Assembly: GCA_963922205.1 (NCBI GenBank)
Contig: CAWUHX010000010.1
Location: 2,170,001 to 2,234,000 of the forward strand
Direction: 5' to 3'
DNA from: Romanomermis culicivorax
Lineage: Eukaryota > Nematoda > Enoplea > Mermithida > Mermithidae
Length of the DNA stretch: 64,000 nucleotides
Shown: piece by piece, positions 60,401 to 64,000 of the stretch
How the letters are laid out: every line of letters starts with the position of its first letter
Numbering within the stretch: the stretch's first letter is position 1
Translations under genes and position numbers: made by a program
The notes under the pieces: generated by a model
The model's database searches: none
The model's input: only the letters and a program-made list of their open reading frames with translations
Told to the model about the DNA's origin: nothing

Positions 60401-63400
60401 GAAAATCGCTGAGCAAAAAAATAATGAAATTATTCAAGATTAGCAACAAATTCCGAAAATAAAGCAACTATCATTGCTGAAGTTGACTTTGGAATGCTGA
60501 AAAAACGAGATCCAATAAGCTCAGGCGAGTTGACTAGCTTTGCAACAATTTGCTGCAACGGCACCAAGAGAAGATCATCTTTTGAAGGCCACGAAAATTT
60601 TAAAGCTGGTCCAGCCGGTTTCATAAATTTGACCTTGACGTAATTTTCATGAGATTCATTTTCCACGACTGCAACAAACCTATAAATAATTTGGCTGAAG
60701 TTACAATGATTTATATGAAGCACCTGATGCTTGCCATGCTAAATCATATTCGACGATTAACCAATCGCCAATGCGCAAATTTTGCAAGTCATCCACTTTT
60801 TGCAGTAAAGTAGTATCAATTTCTGGCTCCTCTTCATCCGATTCGACTAAAGAAGCATCTGACGTATCACTTTCGATGAATGACTGAGCAACAGGCGATT
60901 GATTTCAAGCAACAGGACGAGACGGACCAGGTTGATCTTCCGGATCAATTGCTGGCAATTCAACGCTTTTTCCAGGCTCAATGTTCAATCGTTTTCTTTT
61001 GCTACGAATACTTTCGCCTTTCTTAAAACGCAAATCTTTCAGTATATTGACTACCGACTCATTCTTATTTATAAGATTTATATGCCACCTTTTCTGTCAA
61101 GAAAAGCTTTGACCAAATAAGGAACATCCAAACGAGTCAATGGATATCCCCATTCGCCCAGCTCGACTAAAGCTTTGCTCAATAAGGCTTCTTCAGCAGT
61201 TGTCAGAATGGTCGGACGACCTGGGTCGTTCATGTATTTGTTTAATAACTTGCGACTTAATGTACTTTTACTGATTTTATGCAACTCTTCGGCTTCTCGT
61301 AAAGAAAGACCATCACGACACGCTTTCAATGCTTTCTGCAGCGTTTCAGCAGAAAAATTTCGATAAGGGCGAGCTCCTAACTTCTTTTTAGGATGACGTG
61401 CCATGTTATAAGTAATAAAAAACTGATTCTTAATGAAAAAACGGAAAAAACTGACTGTCTCAAGTTACCCCATTTTGTTGATATTTCACGGGGTAACTTG
61501 AGACAGCTAATTCACCAAGCTTACATGTGATGCTCAAGAATGGCGATATGTGGGTTTTGAAGACCTATGTAGGAGCTATTAAATTCATGAGTTTCAAGAC
61601 TGAAGTTGTTTTATTACTTGAGCACCACATGGAAGTTTGCACTGGACGAAAATCGTCGTTTTGACATAAGCTTAAAAAAATGCTTACAGTATGCTATATA
61701 TGTTTGATCGACCGGTGAAAAATTATCAATTAAAAGAAGAAGCATGAGTGTATATAAAAATTTATTCATAAGAAAACAAACGCACATATAACGCACAAAT
61801 TCGAACGATAAAAAGTTTTCCGATTTTGTCTCAAGTTACCCTTGTTGTCTCAAGTTACCCCGGTACTAGAATTCAGAGGAAAGATGAAAAATCTACTTTT
61901 TATGTTCATCAAAGTAGTGCATCATGAAAATATTGAATAACCCACTGCTCTCATTACTTGTTCTTCCAAATTTCGCTAAAAAATTTATTTTTTCCAAATT
62001 TTTTATAATCTCTCATTCTTTTTTGTAGGTGGTCTGATTTTTATCGATTCGTCCGGTAACGCTAGCACGCGCCGCGCTATTCCTGTCAGTTCTAACCCTT
62101 ACACCTCCGTTGGTCAACAAAATCAAACACAAGTTCAGCAACAACAACAGCAGCACCATCCTCACGGTATATCTGCGGCGGTCGCCGGCGCTCCCTCGAC
62201 GGCAGCCGGTTCGTTCGCTCCTGTCCTTGAATCGAGCGTGACGGTGACGGCGGCTCCGCCTACGCTATCGTCTTCGGCAACTGTCGCTGCACCTAGCAAC
62301 AAGTGAGTAAATGACGCAGGGTCTTTGGTATTAAACGAGACAATCATGAGGTCCAGATAACTTCCAACTTCCTTTATATGCTTCCAGTGGGCTGAAGCTC
62401 GCGATTATCTCCAGCCCGATATCATACAAGTGCTTTTTCAGTCAGCCTAAAGGGTTAAACTGGGATTTTGTCAGGGTAGTAAACTAGTTTTGTCTAAGAA
62501 AACCCAATCAAAAAAAGCCATCTGTCAAAAAGTGCAAGTAGAGCAGCTTTTGGGTTGAAAAGACTGTTAGCAACTCACATGTGGTTCCAAAGTAGTAAAT
62601 GCCTATCTATTACTCAAAACTCATGGGTGGTAAATGAGCATCCGTCAGGCCTGGTGGGGCAAAGCTCCTACTATATCCCCCAATGCAAAAGCGCGGTCGA
62701 TAATATATTTCTTATGGCCGAACCGCTGAAAATGGAGCAAAAAAGAAAGATCAGTGAAGGAGTGAAGTAGGAGCAGTCTTGGAGCATACTTAGAGAGAAG
62801 AAAGACTATTTATTGGTCAAGTGTTCGGCCCAACACGCCTCCATTTTTGGAATACAACAAAACCGACTCCGTTTCCGGTCAAGAAAAAAACACAACTTGG
62901 CACAAAATCGAAAAAGCTTTCGAATCAAATCTCAGCTGTAATACTACTACGTGCACTCATGCATGCACATAGAGGGTAGTGAGATAAACCTTCCTATCTG
63001 AGATTCCCTTGCCCGACAGAATCGTATAATACCCTCCGTAACTTTTTTTGATGACATTTTTTTCTTATTAATGCCCGCGTATTACATGTGATAATAATGC
63101 CTTTGGAGCTTTCTTTTTGTTTTTTTCTCATTCACCCGGTGCCATCTCGATGAAAATTCCGAGTACCTCCTCCCTGGAAACAACACCAGAAAGTCTGCAT
63201 GCACTGCCGTCATTTTTCACACTGCAAAAGTATGACCTTCTCCAAATTTACTTCTACTCATCGCAGAAATAATTTCCCGAACAATTTTCTCATCCTTTTC
63301 TCTTAGTTTACTCCAACATTTCTCAATTTGTTTCTACTTTACTTTCTCCACTTTCTGTGACGGGAAAAAAATTCTCTCTGAATTTACTCCACCTGTGCCC

Positions 63401-64000
63401 AATTGGCTCCTTGAATGCTCCCAATATTCTCTTATTTTGCTTAATCAATCTCTAGCGATTCGGCCCTCAGTGTAACCCGCCAGAAAAATTGCCCTGTGCT
63501 TCAACTTTTAGCTTCTATGATAGTAGTGAAAATTTATCAGAATATCTTCATCAGATTTTCATAAAATTTTAATTATTTTGATTTCATAATGCAGCTAATG
63601 ACATTTTGGCCAGAATAAAGACTTATACTCGTCTAGATTGCTTGAATTCTTTCTTCTTGATTATTCTTGATTTGAACATTCTTCAGTAGTACCTGAAGTT
63701 GCTTGTTTTTTCATCATAGATCAAAATTTTGCTTTAGTAGAATACAATAATTTGTAAAATTTTCTATTATTATTACTCTTTAAATGTGTGAACCATAGTT
63801 TTTCTTCCTTCTAGTAATTTGAATAATGTTCCGGATAATCACCCATCTGCTGCTACCGCTTCTTTAAATGTTGGAAGTTCTTCGACCAACAACACTAACA
63901 ATAGTCAATCGAATTTGGGATCGATAGCCGCATCGGCGGCAGCGGCAGCGGCGGCGTCAGCTTCTACTCTGTCAACGTCTAGTTTGTTGGCTCGATTGTT
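36391..64000 (+). CDS. UBR5: UBR5 / hyperplastic discs E3 ubiquitin ligase, exons 1-34, 3' end beyond window
   Basis: A nuclear HECT-type E3 that ubiquitinates substrates bearing N-degrons and other signals; fly hyd limits imaginal disc growth. The model joins 34 exons (listed separately) with matching phases and about 1987 codons, compared with about 2800-2900 for animal UBR5/Hyd. Domains in order: UBA (~167-209, [16 protein letters not shown]), RCC1-like propeller repeats (~320-830, motifs [32 protein letters not shown]), UBR zinc box (~1108-1175, [28 protein letters not shown]), conserved block [14 protein letters not shown] (~1246), acidic Asp/Glu/Ser regions (~1505-1780) and a Gln/Ala/Ser-rich linker. 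MLLE and HECT domains must follow outside the window. Introns run from 55 bp to 2.7 kb, the large ones enlarged by transposons. All splice sites used are GT-AG except one GC-AG. Confidence 0.93.
36801..36927 (+). CDS. UBR5: UBR5 exon 2
   Basis: Acceptor TTTTTAG, donor GTGACG. Encodes residues ~22-64 with [14 protein letters not shown], aligned to the UBR5 N-terminal CVVGPNHAAFLLED block. Ends in phase 0. Confidence 0.9.
36993..37069 (+). CDS. UBR5: UBR5 exon 3
   Basis: Begins DGRVCRVSV, continuing the previous exon's LLE into the conserved LLEDGRVCR. Donor AG|GTATGC; ends with 2 nt of a codon. Confidence 0.9.
37196..37508 (+). CDS. UBR5: UBR5 exon 4 (Gly/Ser linker and start of UBA)
   Basis: After TTTTTACAG; a Gly/Ser-rich linker then [20 protein letters not shown], the first helices of the UBA domain, nearly identical to human. 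Donor ACG|GTATAC. Confidence 0.95.
37854..37947 (+). CDS. UBR5: UBR5 exon 5 (end of UBA)
   Basis: [20 protein letters not shown] completes the UBA domain; ends SYMP plus 1 nt before GTAATA. Confidence 0.95.
38321..38449 (+). CDS. UBR5: UBR5 exon 6
   Basis: Encodes [16 protein letters not shown] and [17 protein letters not shown], matching the vertebrate EDLMSLLD...YFGYPSFRR segment. Flanked by TTTGTTTAG and GTACAT. Confidence 0.93.
38450..40182 (+). other. UBR5 intron 6 (1.7 kb)
   Basis: No coding. Holds a CAGAG MITE at 39052-39230. The remainder is AT-rich unique sequence; a poly-C run lies at 40099-40112. Confidence 0.7.
39052..39230 (+). mobile_element. hAT-like MITE, CAGAG family, copy 2
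   Basis: CAGAGGCCC to GGGGCAGTCTG, with perfect 8-bp duplication ATTTTCAA at 39044-39051 and 39231-39238. Same orientation and content as 53-232. Confidence 0.88.
40183..40439 (+). CDS. UBR5: UBR5 exon 7 (first RCC1-like blade)
   Basis: A Ser/Gln linker, then [20 protein letters not shown] and [10 protein letters not shown], the conserved start of the UBR5 propeller. Donor CAA|GTAAGA. Confidence 0.95.
40440..41571 (+). other. UBR5 intron 7 (1.1 kb)
   Basis: Contains a truncated GC-hairpin-family copy at about 40868-41245 (GTTCCGGCGAGTAGCGCCGGAA at its left, GGCGCGAAGCGCC at about 41149) and a short older repeat end near 40490-40560. No coding. Confidence 0.65.
41572..41867 (+). CDS. UBR5: UBR5 exon 8 (RCC1-like)
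   Basis: 98 codons plus 2 nt. Contains [20 protein letters not shown] and NNVYWW, matching propeller blades with the human ATENNKVATWVDE and NSLYWWG positions. Confidence 0.95.
42071..42176 (+). CDS. UBR5: UBR5 exon 9 (RCC1-like)
   Basis: [19 protein letters not shown] aligns with WGVVPFSQRKKMLEKARAK of human UBR5. Ends DIAVGAV before GTAAGT. Confidence 0.95.
42239..42390 (+). CDS. UBR5: UBR5 exon 10
   Basis: [18 protein letters not shown] and [18 protein letters not shown] match the human CLRNNPLYHAGAVAF and GVLMESVWNMNDSCRFQL. The intron before it is only 62 bp. Confidence 0.95.
42687..42757 (+). CDS. UBR5: UBR5 exon 11
   Basis: A short exon ([12 protein letters not shown]...) ending with 1 nt of a codon before GTACGT. 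Not conserved in residues; supported by phase on both sides. Confidence 0.75.
42822..42964 (+). CDS. UBR5: UBR5 exon 12
   Basis: After a 64-bp intron ending ATTATAG. Contains [12 protein letters not shown] and [15 protein letters not shown], matching human EEQWSLREVVFVED. Acceptor chosen so phase 1 joins; an AG 4 bp downstream would break the frame. Confidence 0.9.
43258..43371 (+). CDS. UBR5: UBR5 exon 13
   Basis: [17 protein letters not shown] and [10 protein letters not shown] align with the human VDGAYVAVKFPG and DCRLLRIDEL. Confidence 0.95.
43568..43682 (+). CDS. UBR5: UBR5 exon 14
   Basis: [16 protein letters not shown], ending [11 protein letters not shown] plus 1 nt before GTAAAC. 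Translation can run into the intron without stop for about 20 codons, but splicing gives the conserved continuation. Confidence 0.9.
43738..43895 (+). CDS. UBR5: UBR5 exon 15
   Basis: Follows a 55-bp intron. [18 protein letters not shown] matches the human AVLKTGNWVRYCIFDL block. Ends YGE before GTATAG. Confidence 0.9.
43896..44620 (+). other. UBR5 intron 15 with two adjacent MITE copies
   Basis: A diverged inverted CAGAG-family copy lies at about 44100-44278, directly followed by a good one at 44288-44471. Nothing else recognised. Confidence 0.7.
44288..44471 (-). mobile_element. hAT-like MITE, CAGAG family, copy 3
   Basis: CAGACTACTCCATGGGG to GGGGACCTCTG in inverted orientation, flanked by GGCTGGAA (44280-44287) and GCCTGGAA (44472-44479), one mismatch. 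Confidence 0.82.
44621..44818 (+). CDS. UBR5: UBR5 exon 16
   Basis: 66 codons: [15 protein letters not shown], then [13 protein letters not shown], matching IILRDGNGTIYP and ISSLGMGVHSLIN of human UBR5. Confidence 0.95.
45192..45273 (+). CDS. UBR5: UBR5 exon 17
   Basis: [20 protein letters not shown] matches human MQHILRCDYEACRQYLMN. Intron 16 before it is 373 bp with no feature. Confidence 0.95.
45343..45628 (+). CDS. UBR5: UBR5 exon 18
   Basis: [18 protein letters not shown] aligns with NRNILHACVSVCFPTSNK. A Thr/Ala/Ser-rich low-complexity stretch follows, then [16 protein letters not shown]. Ends with 2 nt. Confidence 0.93.
45629..48180 (+). other. UBR5 intron 18 (2.55 kb)
   Basis: No gene. 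A pyrimidine-rich stretch lies at 46197-46265, a GGGGGGGGTGGGGG run near 47003, and otherwise AT-rich sequence. Frames such as 46129-46311 and 46753-47055 lack any domain. Confidence 0.6.
48181..48368 (+). CDS. UBR5: UBR5 exon 19
   Basis: [20 protein letters not shown], then a Gln/Pro/Ser/Gly-rich stretch ending SNVAG. This is the poorly conserved region between propeller and UBR box; supported by phase 2-to-1 joining and splice sites. Confidence 0.85.
48369..50946 (+). other. UBR5 intron 19 (2.6 kb)
   Basis: Contains a complete hAT-type MITE (49153-49619). No other feature recognised; an AG at 50839 would open a frame but cannot join in phase to exon 20. Confidence 0.6.
49153..49619. mobile_element. 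hAT-type MITE with perfect 8-bp duplication
   Basis: 467 bp, tips CAGTGTTTTTTT and AAAAAAACACTG, inner arms with GTACAAACGA-type words in both orientations. Flanked by CTTCAGGG at 49145-49152 and 49620-49627. Distinct interior from the other families here. Confidence 0.9.
50947..51118 (+). CDS. UBR5: UBR5 exon 20
   Basis: [19 protein letters not shown], then [20 protein letters not shown], matching human HFILKLLCDSVVLQPYLREL. Acceptor ATGTTCAG at 50939-50946 was chosen because it restores phase; donor GCA|GTGAGT. Confidence 0.85.
51635..51866 (+). CDS. UBR5: UBR5 exon 21 (start of UBR box)
   Basis: [20 protein letters not shown], then [18 protein letters not shown] and [10 protein letters not shown], almost identical to human. 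It ends CAG and is followed by GCTAGT, so the donor is GC rather than GT; using the GT 4 bp downstream would shift the frame into a stop. Confidence 0.93.
51970..52208 (+). CDS. UBR5: UBR5 exon 22 (UBR box)
   Basis: [27 protein letters not shown] and [15 protein letters not shown] supply the zinc ligands of the N-degron-binding UBR box. Human has EKCKCKTL; here the first of those Cys is Arg. Donor AG|GTAATA. Confidence 0.97.
52264..52373 (+). CDS. UBR5: UBR5 exon 23
   Basis: [20 protein letters not shown] matches human GEHLLLFLVQTVARQTVEH. Preceded by a 55-bp intron; ends DI plus 1 nt before GTGAGA. Confidence 0.95.
52374..53805 (+). other. UBR5 intron 23 (1.4 kb)
   Basis: Half of it is the hAT-like MITE at 52553-53336; the rest has no recognised feature. 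Confidence 0.7.
52553..53336 (+). mobile_element. hAT-like non-autonomous element, CACTGTTTTTTT family, complete
   Basis: 784 bp with tips CACTGTTTTTTTTC and GGAAAAAAACAGTG and exact duplication GACTGGCA at 52545-52552 and 53337-53344. A GC hairpin (ACCGGCACAAAGCGCCGG) lies near 53160. It is the uninterrupted counterpart of 28542-32171. Confidence 0.92.
53806..54038 (+). CDS. UBR5: UBR5 exon 24
   Basis: [20 protein letters not shown] matches the highly conserved human [20 protein letters not shown]. Ends LVAKCPSD before GTGAGT. Confidence 0.97.
54039..55236 (+). other. UBR5 intron 24 (1.2 kb)
   Basis: No coding or complete repeat recognised; a G-run (about 54355-54363) may be the worn end of an old element. 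Confidence 0.55.
55237..55400 (+). CDS. UBR5: UBR5 exon 25
   Basis: [16 protein letters not shown] and [16 protein letters not shown] align with LLDTLLGTLVKELQNK and FLRSVARVFVILSVEM of human UBR5. Confidence 0.96.
55620..55791 (+). CDS. UBR5: UBR5 exon 26
   Basis: [20 protein letters not shown], then [20 protein letters not shown], matching QPIGKCKRVFQALLPYAVE and VPVRMGIARPTAPFTLAST. Phase 0 end. Confidence 0.96.
56042..56246 (+). CDS. UBR5: UBR5 exon 27
   Basis: [20 protein letters not shown] aligns with the human SEELFSVEPLPPRPSS position; a Ser-rich stretch follows. Donor GAAA|GTAAAA. Confidence 0.92.
56310..56537 (+). CDS. UBR5: UBR5 exon 28
   Basis: Acidic [18 protein letters not shown], then [20 protein letters not shown]. 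It corresponds to the acidic/Ser region of UBR5; preceded by a 63-bp intron. Confidence 0.92.
56538..56913 (+). other. UBR5 intron 28 (376 bp)
   Basis: Nothing recognised besides splice sites. Confidence 0.6.
56914..57122 (+). CDS. UBR5: UBR5 exon 29
   Basis: [18 protein letters not shown], an acidic [11 protein letters not shown] run, then [18 protein letters not shown]. Similar composition to the human SDDIEQETF region; phase-consistent. Confidence 0.88.
57123..57912 (+). other. UBR5 intron 29 (790 bp)
   Basis: Contains a small inverted-repeat element at 57521-57645 and otherwise unique sequence. Confidence 0.6.
57521..57645. mobile_element. Short TIR element, AGYGTTTTTTAGCG tips
   Basis: AGTGTTTTTTAGCGCGGCGC at the left faces GTGCCGCTAAAAAACGCT at the right, with CGCTAAT words repeated inside. 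Probable MITE; no target duplication seen. Confidence 0.55.
57913..58174 (+). CDS. UBR5: UBR5 exon 30
   Basis: [20 protein letters not shown], a basic SRRKRRRL patch (candidate nuclear localisation signal), then an acidic [13 protein letters not shown] end. Donor G|GTAAAG. Confidence 0.88.
58355..58498 (+). CDS. UBR5: UBR5 exon 31
   Basis: Nearly all acidic ([33 protein letters not shown]), matching the acidic low-complexity portion before the poly-Ala linker. Confidence 0.88.
58499..59202 (+). other. UBR5 intron 31 (704 bp)
   Basis: No feature recognised. Confidence 0.6.
59203..59364 (+). CDS. UBR5: UBR5 exon 32
   Basis: [20 protein letters not shown], then Ser/Ala/Pro-rich, corresponding to human AQAPRSMQWAVRN. 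Donor A|GTTAGT. Confidence 0.9.
60430..60925 (-). pseudogene. pogo-like transposase C-terminal module
   Basis: Two blocks in reading order: about 60925-60740 with [20 protein letters not shown] and [15 protein letters not shown], then 60690-60430 with [20 protein letters not shown] and SSPELIG-like text. This module follows the DDE core in insect pogo/Jerky-like proteins. The blocks are separated by about 50 bp that could be a small intron. With the core missing it is not catalytic. Confidence 0.6.
61078..61404 (-). CDS. pogo-like transposase N-terminal HTH_psq/CENP-B-type DNA-binding domain
   Basis: 108 codons from ATG 61404. Residues ~15-60 ([20 protein letters not shown], then [12 protein letters not shown]) form a Pipsqueak-type helix-turn-helix; the remainder ([20 protein letters not shown], then [13 protein letters not shown]) is the start of the CENP-B-like second HTH. 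In pogo-type transposases these modules bind the terminal repeats. Reading stops right after, before any DDE region, so only a DNA-binding fragment could be made. Confidence 0.85.
   Translation of the reverse strand: MARHPKKKLGARPYRNFSAETLQKALKACRDGLSLREAEELHKISKSTLSRKLLNKYMNDPGRPTILTTAEEALLSKALVELGEWGYPLTRLDVPYLVKAFLDRKGGI
62029..62302 (+). CDS. UBR5: UBR5 exon 33
   Basis: [20 protein letters not shown] matches human GLIYIDPSNLRRSGTIS. It continues with a poly-Gln/His run and an Ala/Thr/Ser-rich stretch. Donor AA|GTGAGT, ends in phase 2. Confidence 0.94.
62303..63814 (+). other. UBR5 intron 33 (1.5 kb)
   Basis: No coding or complete repeat recognised; 63250-63420 has repeated short TTTCTC/ACTCCA words only. 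Confidence 0.55.
63815..64000 (+). CDS. UBR5: UBR5 exon 34, runs off the window
   Basis: [18 protein letters not shown], an Asn/Ser stretch, then [20 protein letters not shown] and SSLLARL. It parallels the human [16 protein letters not shown] and TSASSLARAYS linker. Open at the right edge. Confidence 0.92.

Larger units (their letters stand above)
60029..61863 (-). mobile_element. pogo-like transposon, internally deleted, CCGGGGTAACTTGAGACA ends
   Basis: 1835 bp. Left end CCGGGGTAACTTGAGACA and right end TGTCTCAAGTTACCCCGG are perfect inverted repeats, flanked by TA (60027-60028, 61864-61865), the Tc1/mariner duplication. GGGTAACTTGAGACAG words recur at least four more times near both ends. 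Its minus strand encodes the transposase DNA-binding end and the C-terminal module but no DDE core. It lies antisense in UBR5 intron 32. Confidence 0.92.
59365..62028 (+). other. UBR5 intron 32 (2.7 kb)
   Basis: Two thirds of the intron is the pogo-like element 60029-61863; the remaining sequence has no recognised feature. Confidence 0.7.

Overview
This is an arthropod, probably insect, nuclear genomic window: a multi-exon host gene with short GT-AG introns lies beside a dense, nested transposon landscape. There is no bacterial-style coding and I saw no rRNA or tRNA gene and no CRISPR array. The order is uncertain; a hemipteran is only a guess from the AT-rich, repeat-heavy background. One run of 100 N (32326-32425) is an assembly gap.

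The right 27.6 kb (36391 to the window end, + strand) is one gene, the insect orthologue of the HECT E3 ubiquitin ligase UBR5 (Drosophila hyd). I rebuilt 34 exons with a consistent reading phase. They encode about 1987 residues: start codon, UBA domain, RCC1-like beta-propeller, UBR zinc box, the following conserved block, acidic/serine regions and the start of a poly-Ala/Ser linker. The MLLE and HECT domains must lie beyond the right edge. One intron appears to be GC-AG. The introns carry several short DNA transposons and one pogo-like element (60029-61863).

The left 36 kb is intergenic and almost all mobile-element derived. The most interesting object is a Ty3/gypsy-like LTR retrotransposon (16480-24142, LTRs about 638 bp). 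It keeps a gag zinc knuckle, an RNase H end, a full DDE integrase and, in the position where an env gene is usually found, a DEDDy 3'-5' exonuclease-like gene (RNase D/WRN type). It has lost protease and most reverse transcriptase and carries a nonsense codon and a frameshift. Also present are an SGNH-hydrolase remnant between inverted repeats (2428-4623); an 850-bp inverted-repeat foldback (6735-7590); a G/C-run MITE family with CATACCTGTA ends and 8-bp target duplications; a ~97-bp minisatellite with a 390-bp higher-order period carried in three places; a hAT-like element interrupted by a pogo-like element (28542-32171); and a LINE 3' end (33583-33907).

Many of these insertions have target-site duplications readable directly in the sequence, so their boundaries are firm even where coding capacity is gone. 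The transposons and UBR5 have no evident functional link; the elements simply flank and invade the gene's introns.
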